This document shows, piece by piece, positions 22,403-32,635 of a DNA stretch of 64,000 nt. Below the pieces are notes generated by a model. It saw only the letters and a program-made list of their open reading frames with translations. It had not been told where the DNA came from and made no database searches. Source of the stretch: Anodontia alba. Its lineage: Eukaryota; Mollusca; Bivalvia; Lucinida; Lucinidae. The stretch is from assembly GCA_964016985.1 (NCBI GenBank), contig OZ024824.1, positions 50,633,587 to 50,697,586 on the forward strand, in the 5' to 3' direction. Every line of letters starts with the position of its first letter. The first letter of the stretch is position 1. The position numbers and the translations under genes are program-made.

Positions 22403-22830
22403 GCTGGGTGGGTTGGGGAAAACAGTTGTGACATTACAGATCTAACATTAATATCTTGATGCAGTGCGCACATTCAAGAGACTGAAGCATGCCTCCTTAA
22501 CAGAAAGGCCACCAAAGATGTAGCTTACCAGTCATTGGTCAGTGCCTGGGCGATCATGGAACTGATTGGCCAAAACATAAAAACCCCTCATAGACCTCAT
22601 GCGTGCGGCTGGAAGGGGCCGTGTTCAAAACTGATATTTGAATTGTCTGGGTTATATAAATAGATTTCCGGGAAGCTGAGCCAAATATGGCCAGCAGCCG
22701 AAACAAGTGTGCCCATCTCGTGAGACCACGAGATCATGGGGAAGGTCAAGGTTAATTGAATCAGCTGATTCGAGACAAAAACTGGCCAGATCAATCACAA
22801 TTTAAAACAAGATAAAACCTCAATCTCTCT
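21542..22830. mobile_element. Unidentified 1.3 kb insertion in the 5' LTR
   Basis: Absent from the sister LTR, where TTTTACAGTAT is followed directly by AAAATTCTAG. It carries an (AT)n tract at about 22312-22400 and a short frame (from ATG at about 22049) with a hydrophobic start AQLIVALQFVVLSLQTLPVS, not recognised. No inverted ends or duplication are obvious. It may be more than one insertion. Confidence 0.55.
22312..22400. repeat. (AT)n microsatellite
   Basis: About 44 AT units preceded by an A run. Open frames over it are artefacts. Confidence 0.95.
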
Positions 22831-23368
22831 AAAAATTCTAGTGAACAGACTTGCGTATAATCAAATAAAAAGAATTTGTCATTTGTGTAAATTGTGTTAA
22901 CTTCTGAATCTGTGTGCAGTTAACATAACGCCTAACTGTGTCGTACATTCAAGCGTATATGTCTGGTGTGTGCAGTTAACATAATGCCTAACTGTGTTGT
23001 ACATTCAAGCGTATATGTCTGGTAATCATAAAGGTTAAAATTATATACATGTCAGATCAGAATATGTTATGTTAAAATATGCTAGTGCTATCATTGCTCT
23101 GATCCATTTATCTCTCTACTGAAGTAAGAATATTAATGTTTGCATTCTGATCAGGGTCTATAGAACCGATCAGACTCACCTGACTGACCAGGATCTATAG
23201 AATCGACCAAATTTAATTTCCATATCTGGTTAGGGTCTACACACCCGACACGGCTTATTCGTCTGATCAGGGTCTACACATATAACCAAAGTGTCTCGAA
23301 TCTTAGCTGCGGTAAAGATGAGCAAGAATATTGCAAGAATAAAATTAAATAAATTATTGACTTACCAT
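22831..23368 (-). repeat. 5' LTR, middle fragment
   Basis: Matches 14793-15490 of the other LTR, with a deletion of about 130 bp between AACCAAAGTGT and CTCGAATCTTAGCTG, and an extra copy of the 'gtgcagttaacataatgcct' block. It ends at CTTACCAT where the long-TIR transposon begins. Confidence 0.85.
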
Positions 23369-23570
23369 TAGTCAAAGGGCTGGCCAGGTGATTGCCATTT
23401 TTTTTCAATCCACACGGTATAAAAATTCCATGTATACCAGGTGAAAGGTGTATCATATAGAAGTCAAATGAGGGTGTATGCCAGATTCAATAGTGGTGCA
23501 GATTTTTTTCAGCCGACATTTTGTTACCCCACCCACCAAAACCCAATGCTAATATACAATCCGTGAACAG
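23369..23570 (+). repeat. Left terminal inverted repeat of the long-TIR transposon
   Basis: About 200 bp, alignable with the reverse complement of 26890-27092 through several indels. A further partial copy of its inner part (GTTACCCCACCCAGCA) is at about 23693. Confidence 0.75.
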
Positions 23571-24966
23571 TCGTAAAATATTCAGAAGGAAAGTGAGAGT
23601 TCTTTTTATTTTAGGCTACATTATTATCCCATTGTAGCTAACAAAGGTACAAAGCAGATAAAAGAGCGATTTATGTACATCTGTCTGAGCTTGTTACCCC
23701 ACCCAGCAATATTAACAGCTAATATTTGAAGATGAAATAATATGACATTTGTAAATTGATATGTTGATGTTTGACTTGAAACTAAATGATTTATTGATTC
23801 AAGCAGCTTCAAATGCAGCAAAAGGTAGATGTTATAGAGACTATTATTTAAGTTTTATTAACTCGCTCCATTCATAGGTGCTTGTAAAATGCAAGCTGAA
23901 TGTGTTAAGACAACTTACTGCTTATTATGATAATTGCAAGCAAGTTAACAATTTTCTCGCTTTTTGACAGGTGATTAGAGTATCATACATGCCATACGCT
24001 GTGGACCAAAATCGGTGAGATAAGGCAAAATTGACAAAATTCTGTGAGATTTTCTTAGACATTGAGCACTTTGGTGCTCCCTCAATATAGTCTTTTTCTT
24101 TTCATGTAAGAAGCTTGTAAAACAACAACGTGTATGATTTATGCTTATTTCGTTATAAAATAAATGTAGTAAAATGGTCTGAAAGTTCTGTGAGATTTTA
24201 ATTTTTATGGGATTGCCTTCCAGTTGGGCCAAATTCTGTGAGATTTTATCTCACAGTGTGGGATGAGGCATGTATGGAGTGTAAAGATTCGAAGTTTTCC
24301 AGTTGGATCCAAGCCCGCTTTTAAAAGTGGAAGATTGACTGCAGACTGATTTCATGGCTCCAATACCCAAACAAACTGTCAGAAAATTTACTTCCATGAA
24401 TAAACTAATGATGGTAAAAACCCAAGACAAGGTCGAGTCAGTGATTCTAATGCACCCTGGTATGTAATGCGACGTCTGATTAGATAAAGTGAAAAAAATG
24501 CGACGGTATATACTGCGATATACTGTGGGAAACCTGACGTAATCATGCAACGTTGCTTTTCATTGTCTGGCATTTGGTTTTATGCAGCATACAATGCTTG
24601 CCACTTTGTGCAGATAGTGCACGTTTTTGTTAACAAAAATGATTAAAAACCAAGCATTAGAGGTTCCTCGGGGGTTTAAAAGCTGAAGAAGTGCATTAGA
24701 ATGGGAATAACCATAATGAAAATTTATATTGTCGGTTTTATGGTCAGAAATTTTGTTTTATGGCTCTGCTCATGCGTCGCCGTAGAACAAAATTTCCAAC
24801 TGTAAAACAGATGATAGACCTCCCCAAATGAAAATTTTCAGTACAGTTATCCCCTAATTATTGACAGATGGATTTTCAATAAACTGACAATAGTAGCACA
24901 GATCCAAAGAAAGCAGTAAGAGTTAGAAGGGATTTTTGTACTAGTGAAAAGTAGCTTGGACCATGA

Positions 24967-25288
24967 AGGGCAGATTCCAGAATGTTTGTGCATACTAATT
25001 ATGCTGTAAGGAATCTGAATGAATATAGTGTTGTTCTCTGGAGCGTTGACTCTGATATTGCGGCCATATGCCCAAGAATAGCACATCCAGACATCAATCT
25101 ATTCTTTAGGACAGGTGTGATAAAGCAAAAGAGATACATTCCAGTGCATGGTGTGGCATCATAAGTAGGCAATAACATATCACTGGCACTATTAGTTACA
25201 CATGATTTAAGTGGTTGTGATTCCATTTGCTCATTTTATGGTGTAAGGAAGAAGCAATGGCTCACAAATATGGAAAAAGCCCTGTAGT
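24967..25288 (+). pseudogene. FEN/XPG-like (PIN-fold) nuclease fragment
   Basis: In one frame: RADSRMFVHTNYAV, SVVLWSVDSDIAAICPRIA, INLFFRTGVIKQKRYIPVHG, an in-frame TAA (25162-25164), then LALLVTHDLSGCDSICSFYG and RKKQW. The spaced acidic pattern (E/R)AD-x-RM, D-x-D and GCDS matches a repeated family of uncharacterised invertebrate proteins with the pattern EADTRM...DTDV...TGCDSTS. That pattern resembles the metal-binding residues of FEN1/XPG nucleases (EADAQ, D-x-D, GCDY). The family match is from memory, the nuclease reading is inference. A possible N-terminal piece, VRKFTSMNKLMMVKTQDKVE, lies at about 24380-24440. Confidence 0.6.
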
Positions 25289-25338
25289 GCTTGAGGGAAT
25301 AATGGAAACTAGAGCTGGTGTTTGTAAAACACTATGCC

Positions 25339-25992
25339 CCCAACTGGCTGACTCTAACACTGCTTGACTCCAACACTGCTTGCTCATGACGGTAACAACA
25401 GTACAAATATACGAGATTTCAAAGTTATTTTATTAAAAGGGAAATAACTCTAAAATGAGAGATAATTCAGATAGGAAAAAAGTATGGGTCACCTATTTTT
25501 TCATGAGGAATCCATATCTGAAATTTCAAACTAGCATGCACAGTTCAAACTTTATGCTATGCATCAAAAAGTGTGCAATGTAAAAATGCCGAAAATGACA
25601 AAGGGCCATAAGGAGTACATTTTAGAATTTATTCAAAAAATAAGTAGGTCATCTACTAATCGCTACTAATCTATTCCTTAAATTTCAAGGCTCTAGCTTC
25701 AATAGTTTTGTAGATATTTTGCTGACAAGATTCCATCCATATTTCTTCAAAGGGCCATAACTCAGGAAAGGGGCATAATCCTGATGGGAAAAACTATGTG
25801 TCAGCTAATTTTTCATGAACAATCCATATATGAAATTTCAAAACCCTAGCATGCACGGTTCAGAAGTTATTTTATGCATCAAAAAGCGTAACGGACGGAC
25901 GCACGGATGCACGCACGCACAAACGTCCCAGAAGCAATACGACCCTCCAACTTCTTCAAAGTTCCAACTTCTTCAAAGTTGGGGGCATAATT
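25339..25992. mobile_element. Short element with ATGCCCCCAACT inverted ends
   Basis: Starts ATGCCCCCAACT and ends AGTTGGGGGCAT, a 12-bp perfect inverted repeat. The interior repeats GGGCCATAA and AATCCATATMTGAAATTTCA units and has ACGGACGGACGCACGGATGCACG near its right end. Read on the minus strand it has the head, microsatellite and core plan of the ATGCCCCC element at 1450-3160. It is inserted in the nuclease gene remnant. Confidence 0.65.
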
Positions 25993-26095
25993 AGACGCAA
26001 TCAAAAAAAAAAAAAAAAACATGTCCAAGAGGGCAGCAGAATCTGTTAATCAGGCAGTTTCTATTGTACATGCATCCGAGTGGAGTTACATGTAA

Positions 26096-26290
26096 TAACC
26101 ATTTCCTGCGCCAGAAGCCTAATTGGATATTTCAAAGTGTTATTGCATGACTGACTGCAAGACGAAACGTTGTAGCTGCAACAAGGGGACATTATAATGC
26201 ACTGATGCTTGTAGATATGACGAAGTACGTCTAAACAGACTAAAATGCTCTCTGAGCTCTGAAAGTGATGATGATGATGGTGGTGACTGA
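26096..26290 (+). pseudogene. CXC/tesmin-like cysteine motif and acidic C-terminus
   Basis: One plus-strand frame reads FPAPEA, stop, LDISKCYCMTDCKTKRCSC, then NKGTL, stop, CTDACRY and finally SSESDDDDGGD with a terminal TGA. C-x-C-x3-(D)C-x-TKRCSC-x-K-G...CTDAC resembles the CXC (tesmin/TSO1-like) cysteine module, which binds zinc and DNA. In the related invertebrate proteins it lies at the C-terminus after a PAPE-type segment, as here. It probably is the same gene as 24967-25288, separated by the nested element. Confidence 0.6.
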
Positions 26291-26889
26291 AGCTAGAAAA
26301 GTGATGATAATTACAATCAATTTTGTATTATGTACGTCTGGGTAGTGTTCATCGCAGTTGCATAAAGTTAATTAGGTTGAAAAGTAATGTTTTTGATAAC
26401 AATGATGTTGTTATTGATGATGATGATGATGATGATGATAGTGTTCTCTGCATCAAGATCATAAGCATTATGGTTGTGAAAGTAACTTAATCTGCATAGA
26501 TTTTTATTCAAAATTGACATTTTAAACATTGTTTTGTTTTTGTTTTATTTTTCCACAAATTAAGTATTAGTTAATATTTATGAATATGCAAATGAGATAA
26601 TTTGCATATTTGCATATCAAAGTAAAAGTTAATGCCTCAACATTTTATTGGTACCAGCATTGTGAACCTATATTGAATGAAGGCTGAGATATGGTCAATC
26701 TAATATGTGTAACCTCATATTTCAATCTGTTGCCATAGGTTGCCATGGAAACAGTGGGATTTCATATAGCCCAAATGAGCTTTAGCTTTGAAAACTTGTT
26801 TCCTGTATTTAACTGGTCCCAGAAGACAATTTGGTACCCATTAAAGCTGGTTTTATGGAGAGCAAGTTAAACTAAATTAGCCCCAAACA

Positions 26890-27092
26890 TATTGCGTATT
26901 AGCATAGGGATTTGTGGGTGGGGTAACAAAACGTCGTCTGAAAAAAAATCTGCACCACTTTTGAATCTGGCATACACACTTTTTTGACTTCTATATAGTG
27001 ATACTATCGCTTAGTATAAGTGGAATTTTTATACCAAGTGGATTGAATAAAAATCTGATTCAGAGCTCTTTTTAGAGCTGGCCCCTCTGCTA
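26890..27092 (-). repeat. Right terminal inverted repeat of the long-TIR transposon
   Basis: Reverse-complement partner of 23369-23570. An extra GAGCTCTTTTTAGAGCTGG palindrome sits near the end. Confidence 0.75.
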
Positions 27093-27756
27093 CATGGTCA
27101 GATCTCTGAGATACAGCACAACATCATAACATAAGTCTTCAAAGAAAAAATATTGTAGTGTGTACAGTTTTACTAAACTGGGGAACTTTTATAGTAATGT
27201 GGCACGTTTTGAGCACGTGTCCACAAGAAACCCGTGATTTTCAAGATCTAAAAATAATATTCACAAGAATACCGTGATAGTCAAGATTTAAAATAACCTG
27301 TTCGATTGTCCGAACAGTGCAAAATCTTACACAGCGACTGCTCAAACTATGAAGTAAAAAACATTTTACTCTCGGAACGCTACAAAACTGCAAGATTACG
27401 AAAGAAAATTGTCTCCCCATTCGAAAGATAGCCTTGAGACAAAAATCAATCCCAGAGCAGTGAAGATATTGATCACCGAACCTAGGTTCACTCAGAAAAT
27501 ACAATGTTCTGGTAACCGTTCAAGTATATAGATGTAAATAATCAAATACGCCCTTAGCATACATATCTTGTGATTACCGTAATACCGTAACTTAAAAGCT
27601 GAAGTGTACCTACTCGCTTAAAAAGTAAAACAGTCATCTTAATCAGCGCTCCAGTTACAAATGCAATAATCTAACCTGGTAATAAAAATCAAAATAAACT
27701 TCTTTTTATACTATGTACATATAAAAATATATTCAAGATAAAACAGGGACGTGACA
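27093..27756 (-). repeat. 5' LTR, outer fragment
   Basis: Matches 15490-16152 of the other LTR almost base for base, including the accidental 87-codon frame, and ends GGGACGTGACA. The CACAG duplication follows at 27757-27761. Confidence 0.9.
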
Positions 27757-27761
27757 CACAG

Positions 27762-28730
27762 ATATATTATTGGGATTTGGGAAAGAAGTGATTAGATTTT
27801 GGTGACCTTTATCTCATTTTAAAGGTCACACCAGCACTTTGAAACTCAAATTTTGATAGAAAAAAGCTTGTGTGCACACTGTATCTTGAACCAATGGCTG
27901 GATTTTTAACAAACTAGCACAGATTCATGGTTAGGACATGGGAAAGAAATGATTAGATTTTTGTGACCTTGACCTCATTTCCAAGGTCACTACGTTATAA
28001 AGACTCTAAAAATGACCCTTGTGTGCACCCTTTCTCATGAATTATTAGATGGAATTTGTTCAAGCTAGCACAGATACTTTATTGGGATGAGGGAAAGAAG
28101 TGATTAGATTTTGGTGACCTGGACCTCATTTTCAAGGTCACACTGACTTGTGTGACACATTGATATCAACGTGTACCTACATAAGAGAAAGTAAGAATTA
28201 GGGGCCCATTTTCTTGGAGTTATTGCCCTTTGTAAAATTTCTTGATGCAGTAAAATGTTTGTGTGCACACTATCTCTTTCACCAATGGCTGGATTTGATC
28301 AAACTAACATGGATACATCATCAGGATGGGGGAAAGAAGTGACTAGATTTTGGTGACTTTGACTTTATTTTCAAGGTCACTAGATTATTAATACTCAAAA
28401 AGTGAGCCTTGTGTGCACTTTATCTTTTTTCTTGCATATCTTGATTAGTATTATTAGGAATCTTAACACATTTTGTGTAAATATTCATGAGATGCTGCTG
28501 CTACAGAAAAAGAAGGGTCAAGGGTTCAATACTGTTATAGTTATTCCCCTTTGTAATTTTTAAATGTCCATAACACTTCTGTTTTTCCTGTGTATCTTGC
28601 TTAATAATTTTAGGAAACTTGTTTTATAAGAGTTTGGTGACCTTGACCTTATTTTCAAGGTCACACTGGCCCTTTGAAACTTAAATTTTTATAGAAAAAA
28701 GTTTTATGCTTTATGTGGGGGGTATGGAAT
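27762..28730 (+). repeat. Satellite F, right block
   Basis: The array resumes in phase with the block ending at 13868 and carries diverged units. Near 28170-28250 it has GGGGCCCATTTTCTTGGAGTTATTGCCC like 3270-3300. It becomes irregular after 28400. No gene. Confidence 0.75.
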
Positions 28731-28898
28731 AAGCGCTGCTAGATTCATTTGTTCAGTGTCACCTGGACAGAGTCACACAGAGCTATTCCCGTGAGTGGAG
28801 TATCCAGCATCTGTCAGTCCGTCTGTCCACCATCCAACCATCCCTAAACAGTTTATTTGTCATTGCATCTCCTCTAAGATGACTAGGGAAGAGTTTTT
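28731..28898 (+). repeat. Short repeat fragment
   Basis: Contains GTCAGTCCGTCTGTCC and ACATCTCCTCT-like text of other tandem-core elements. No gene. Confidence 0.35.
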
Positions 28899-31050
28899 AG
28901 CTAACCTGAGCCAAAGGCTCAAGGTGAGCTATTGTGATCACCCACCGTCCGTCGTCGTCGTCATCCATCTGTCCGTCCGTTCACATTCTTTAAACAACAT
29001 CTCCTCCTAAACCACTGATTGGATTTTGACCAAACTTCACAGGAATGATCCTTGGTTGGTCCTCTTTCAGAGTTATTTCAAATGATTCTGGTCCATTGCA
29101 TATCTAGGTCACAGGAGCTAAAAATAGATTTTTTAACTAAAAACTTAAAAAAGATCTTCTTGTCAGAAACCGCTGGACCGATTTCAATATAATTTTACAG
29201 AAATGTTCCTTTGGTGATCCTCTACCAAGATTGTTCAAGCCATTTGGAATCGTCAAAAAAACATGGCCACCAGGGGGCGAGCTTATTTTCCATATATATC
29301 TATTTAGAAAACTTTAAAAATTTTCTTGTCAGAAACCACTGGACAAATTTCAATATAATTTTGCAGAAATGTTCGTTTGATGATCCTCTACCAAGATTGT
29401 TCAAGCCATTTTGATTTGCAAAAAACATGGCCGCCAGGGGGGGACGGGGCTTATTTTCCCTGTATATCTATATAGAAAACTTTAAAAATCTTCTTGTCAG
29501 AAACCACTGGACCGTTTTCAATATAACACGGCAGGAATGTTTCTTTTGTAACCCCTACCAAGATTGTTCAAGCCGTCATGATTCGTCAAAAAACATGGCC
29601 ACCAGGGGGTGGGGCTTATTTTCCCTATATATCTGTATAGAAAAATTTAAAAATCTTCTTGTCAGAAACCACTGGACCGATTTCAATATAACATTGCAGG
29701 AATGTTTCTTTTGTACCCCTCTACCAAGATTGTTCAAGTCGTCATGATTTGTCAAAAAACATGGCTGCCAGGGGCGGGGCTTATTTTCCCAATATATCTA
29801 TATAGAAAACTTTAAAAAATCTTGTCAGAAACCAATGGACCGATTTCATTATAACTTGGCAGAAATGTTTCCTTGGTGACCCTCTACCAAGATTGTTCAA
29901 GTAATCACAATTTGTCAAAAAACATGGCCGCCAGGGGGCAGGGCTTATTTTCCCTATATATCTATATAGAAAACTTTAAAAATCTTCTTGTCAGAAACCA
30001 CTGGTCCGATTTCAGTATAACTTGGCAAAAATGTTTCCTTGGTGATCCTCTACCAAGATTGTTCAAGCGTCATGATTTGTCAAAAAACATGGCCGCTAGC
30101 GGGCGGGGCTTATTTTCCCTGTATATCTATATAGAAAATTTTAATGATCTTCTTGTCAGAAACCACTGGACCGATTTCAATATAACATTGCAGGAATGTT
30201 TCTTTTATAACCCTCTACCAAGATTGTTCAAGTCATCATGATTCATCAAAAAACATGGCCGCCAGGGGGCGGGGCTTATTTTCCCTATATATCTATATAG
30301 AAAACTTTAAAATTCTTCTTGTCAGAAACCACTGAACTGATTTCATCATAACTTGGCAGAAATGTTTCCTTGGTGACCCTCTACCAAGATTGTTCAGGTA
30401 ATCACGATTTGTCAAAAAACATGGCCGCCAGGGGGCGGGGCTTATTTTCCCTATATATCTATATAGAAAAGTTTAAAAATCTTCTTGTCAGAAACCACTG
30501 GACCGATTTCAATATACTTTGGCAGGAATGTTTTTTTGGTGACCCTCTACCAAGGTTGTTCAGGCCATCATGATTCGTCAAAAAACATGGCCGCTAGGGG
30601 GTGGGGCATATTTTCCCTTTATATCTATATAGAAAACTTTAAAAATCTCCTCGTAAGAAACTGTTGGGTCAAGTTCAATGTAACTTGGCAGGAATGTTGC
30701 TTTAGTGATCTTCTACCTAGATTGTTCAAGCCCTCATGATACTTCAAAAAACATGGCCGCCAGGGGGCGGGGCTTATTTTCCATATATATCTGTATAAAA
30801 AACTTTAAAATTCTTCTTGTCAGAAACCACCTGACCGATTTCAATATTACTTGGCAGGAATGTTGCTTTGGTTATCCTCTACCAAGATTGTTCAAGCAAT
30901 CATGATTCATCAAAAAACATGGCTGCTACGGTGGGGCTTATTTTTCCTATATATCTAAATAGAATCATATCATCACAATCATAATCAGATTTTTGATTAA
31001 CATGCAGGTACAAGGGCAACATCCACATCAGTGGGCCCCCTTCCAGATAG

Positions 31051-32250
31051 CTAGCTTGCTGCACGCATGGCAGATCTCACACCAGATCTCCACATATTTC
31101 TGTCATGGGGGTTGATAACCGAGAGCTTCCACTCTCTGCAATCCCTCTCTGTCAGCTGCTTCCATGTCATCTTGGGCCTCCCAGAACCAGGCTTTCTCTC
31201 AACCTGTATGTGAAAGGCTGTCTTGACTGCACCATTAGAGCGTTCCACATGTCCATACCATCGGAGTCTTCTCTCCTTCAGAATGAGGTACAGATCCTCA
31301 ATGCCAAGCCACGCAAGTGGCTCATTGGACCTGGTGGTGACAATGTCTTGCGGCCTGACATTGCAGATCTGTCTGATCATTGCCCTGTCATTTTGCTGCA
31401 GACGCTGGAGGTTTGGCTTTGTCAATGGCCAAGTCTCGCTGGCATGGAGCATTGCGCTCGGCACACAAGAGCTGTACACACGGCCACGTGTTTTGAAAGA
31501 GAGGTGGCGTGAAGAGAGAACTGGTAGCAGATCCTGGAACTTCTTCCAGGCGGTTTTCACATGTGTTGTGGTTGAAAGTTCACAGCCACCTGCTGCTGAG
31601 AGCATGTCTCCTAGGTAGCAAAAGGAAGCTACCACCTCAAGCTTGTCAGGTCCGACCTGGACTCCCTTCTGTGGTCTGCCATCCAAGGGGCGTGCAGTTC
31701 CCTGGCACCTTGTACATCTGTAGTCAGGGTCTTTTGTCAAGCACTTGAGCCCACTGCATTTCTTGTGCACCCAGTGCCTGCAGCCATTGCAGAAGATGCT
31801 GTTGCTGCCCACTCCAGTGCGACAGACAGCGCATGGAAATTCGCCTGAACTCTGCAGGAGGTCCAGTCCCGTACCGCAGATTATGATCTTTGTCTTTCCT
31901 GCATTTACTCTCAGTCCTTTCTTCTCCATTGCTTCTTTCCAAGTCAAGAGCCTCCTGACACATTCCTCAAGCGATTCAGCGATGATAACAAGGTCATCGG
32001 CATAGAGGTCCTCCCAGGGGGCCCCAGAGCGGAACTCACGTGATAAGGCTTCAAGCACCATGATGAGCAGCGGGCTGAGTACTGATCCTTGGTGAACACC
32101 AACCTTCACTTCAAACTCTTCACTGTACCCCTCACCAACACGGACACGGCTCCGCGCATTTGCATACATCCTCTGCACCAGTCGCACAATCCACTCCTCC
32201 ACACCAATTTTTCTCAGAGCTGACACCAGATGACCTTCCAAGGTACTCAA
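31051..32250 (-). pseudogene. RTE-like LINE: RT C-terminal part, PHD-like finger, C-terminal domain
   Basis: 399 codons open to the natural stop. RT motifs: VKVGVHQGSVLSPLL (residues 49-62) and DLYADDLVI (81-89). Residues 140-182 form a C4HC3 pattern: C140, C143, C154, C157, H162, C165, C179, C182, as in a PHD finger. It follows the RT palm, immediately before KLEVVASFCYLGDMLS. Later conserved segments are LSFKTRGRVYSSC, RLQQNDRAMIRQICN and LKERRLRWYGHVERS. A frameshift at about 32247-32250 separates it from the preceding RT part. Codon use is unbroken, indicating recent insertion. Confidence 0.88.
31705..31833 (-). other. PHD-like C4HC3 zinc finger inside the LINE protein
   Basis: Codons for C-A-V-C ... 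C-N-G-C-R-H-W-V-H-K-K-C ... C-T-R-C. The spacing C-x2-C-x10-C-x2-C-x4-H-x2-C-x13-C-x2-C matches PHD fingers, which in host proteins read histone tails. A role in choosing chromatin targets is speculative. Confidence 0.8.
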
Positions 32251-32630
32251 TCAAACGCCTTCTCCAGGTCTACGAAAGCCATGTACAGTCTCTTGTTGGC
32301 AGCTAGATACTTCTCTTGCAGCTGCCTGACAACAAAGATTGCATCTGTAGTGCCTCTGCCTGTGACGAAGCCAAACTGGGAATCGTCGATTGACACCAAC
32401 TGTCTGATGAGGCCATCCACAATCCTCTCCAGGATTTTCATAACCTGCTCTGTCAGCTTGAGACCGCGGTAGTTGCCCCTTTCCAGTGCATCCCCCTTTC
32501 CCTTGTAGAGGCAGAGAATGAAACTCTGCTCCCAGTCAGAGGGTACCTTGCCATCACGAATGATTGCAGCTGCGAGGTCATGAATCATGGAGGCGCCCAT
32601 GTCACCGGCTGCTTGTGTCATCTCCACCAC
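32247..32630 (-). pseudogene. RTE-like LINE: RT N-terminal part
   Basis: Reads MGASMIHDLAAAIIRDGKVP, WEQSFILCLYKGKGDALERG, NYRGLKLTEQVMKILERIVD, QFGFVTGRGTTDAIFVVRQL and MAFVDLEKAFD, the fingers and palm entry motifs of a non-LTR RT. It is offset from the upstream endonuclease frame by what looks like a one-base loss at about 32631-32636, and from the downstream RT frame at about 32248. Confidence 0.88.
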
Positions 32631-32635
32631 TATGC

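Larger units (their letters stand above)
23369..27092 (+). mobile_element. Long-TIR DNA transposon with FEN/XPG-like nuclease and CXC gene remnants
   Basis: A 3724-bp insertion in the LTR, missing from the sister LTR. Ends are about 200-bp imperfect inverted repeats: left TAGTCAAAGGGCTGGCC, right (inverted) TAGCAGAGGGGCCAGC, both continuing through TGGTATAAAAATTCCA-like, ATATAGAAGTCAAA, TATGCCAGATTCAA, GTGGTGCAGATTTTTTT and TTTTGTTACCCCACCCAC. A 3-bp CAT flanks both sides (23366-23368, 27093-27095). The plus strand carries decayed coding pieces at 24967-25288 and 26096-26290. A short element at 25339-25992 is nested inside. I cannot place it in a named superfamily. Confidence 0.75.
13874..27756 (-). 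mobile_element. Ty3/gypsy LTR retrotransposon with integrase upstream of RT (GMR1-like order)
   Basis: A 13.9 kb unit bounded by TGTCACG...CGTGACA and a CACAG duplication. On the minus strand the order is 5' LTR (21382-27756, expanded by insertions and missing its distal end), gag, protease, integrase, reverse transcriptase, RNase H, polypurine tract, 3' LTR (13874-16152). The integrase GPY/F region leads directly into RT, and nothing resembling an integrase follows RNase H. This is the order of GMR1-type Ty3/gypsy elements, otherwise typical of Ty1/copia. All genes are broken; three foreign insertions lie inside. Confidence 0.9.

Noticed and set aside
22049..22459. Small secreted protein gene with a hydrophobic start
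   Set aside because: It runs into the AT microsatellite, lies inside an insertion in an LTR, and matches no known family.
29211..30905. Series of plus-strand frames with KNMAARGRGLFSLYIYIENFKNLLVRNHWTDF
   Set aside because: Repeats of the type B core unit; frames drift between units and are interrupted, so they are by-products of tandem repetition.
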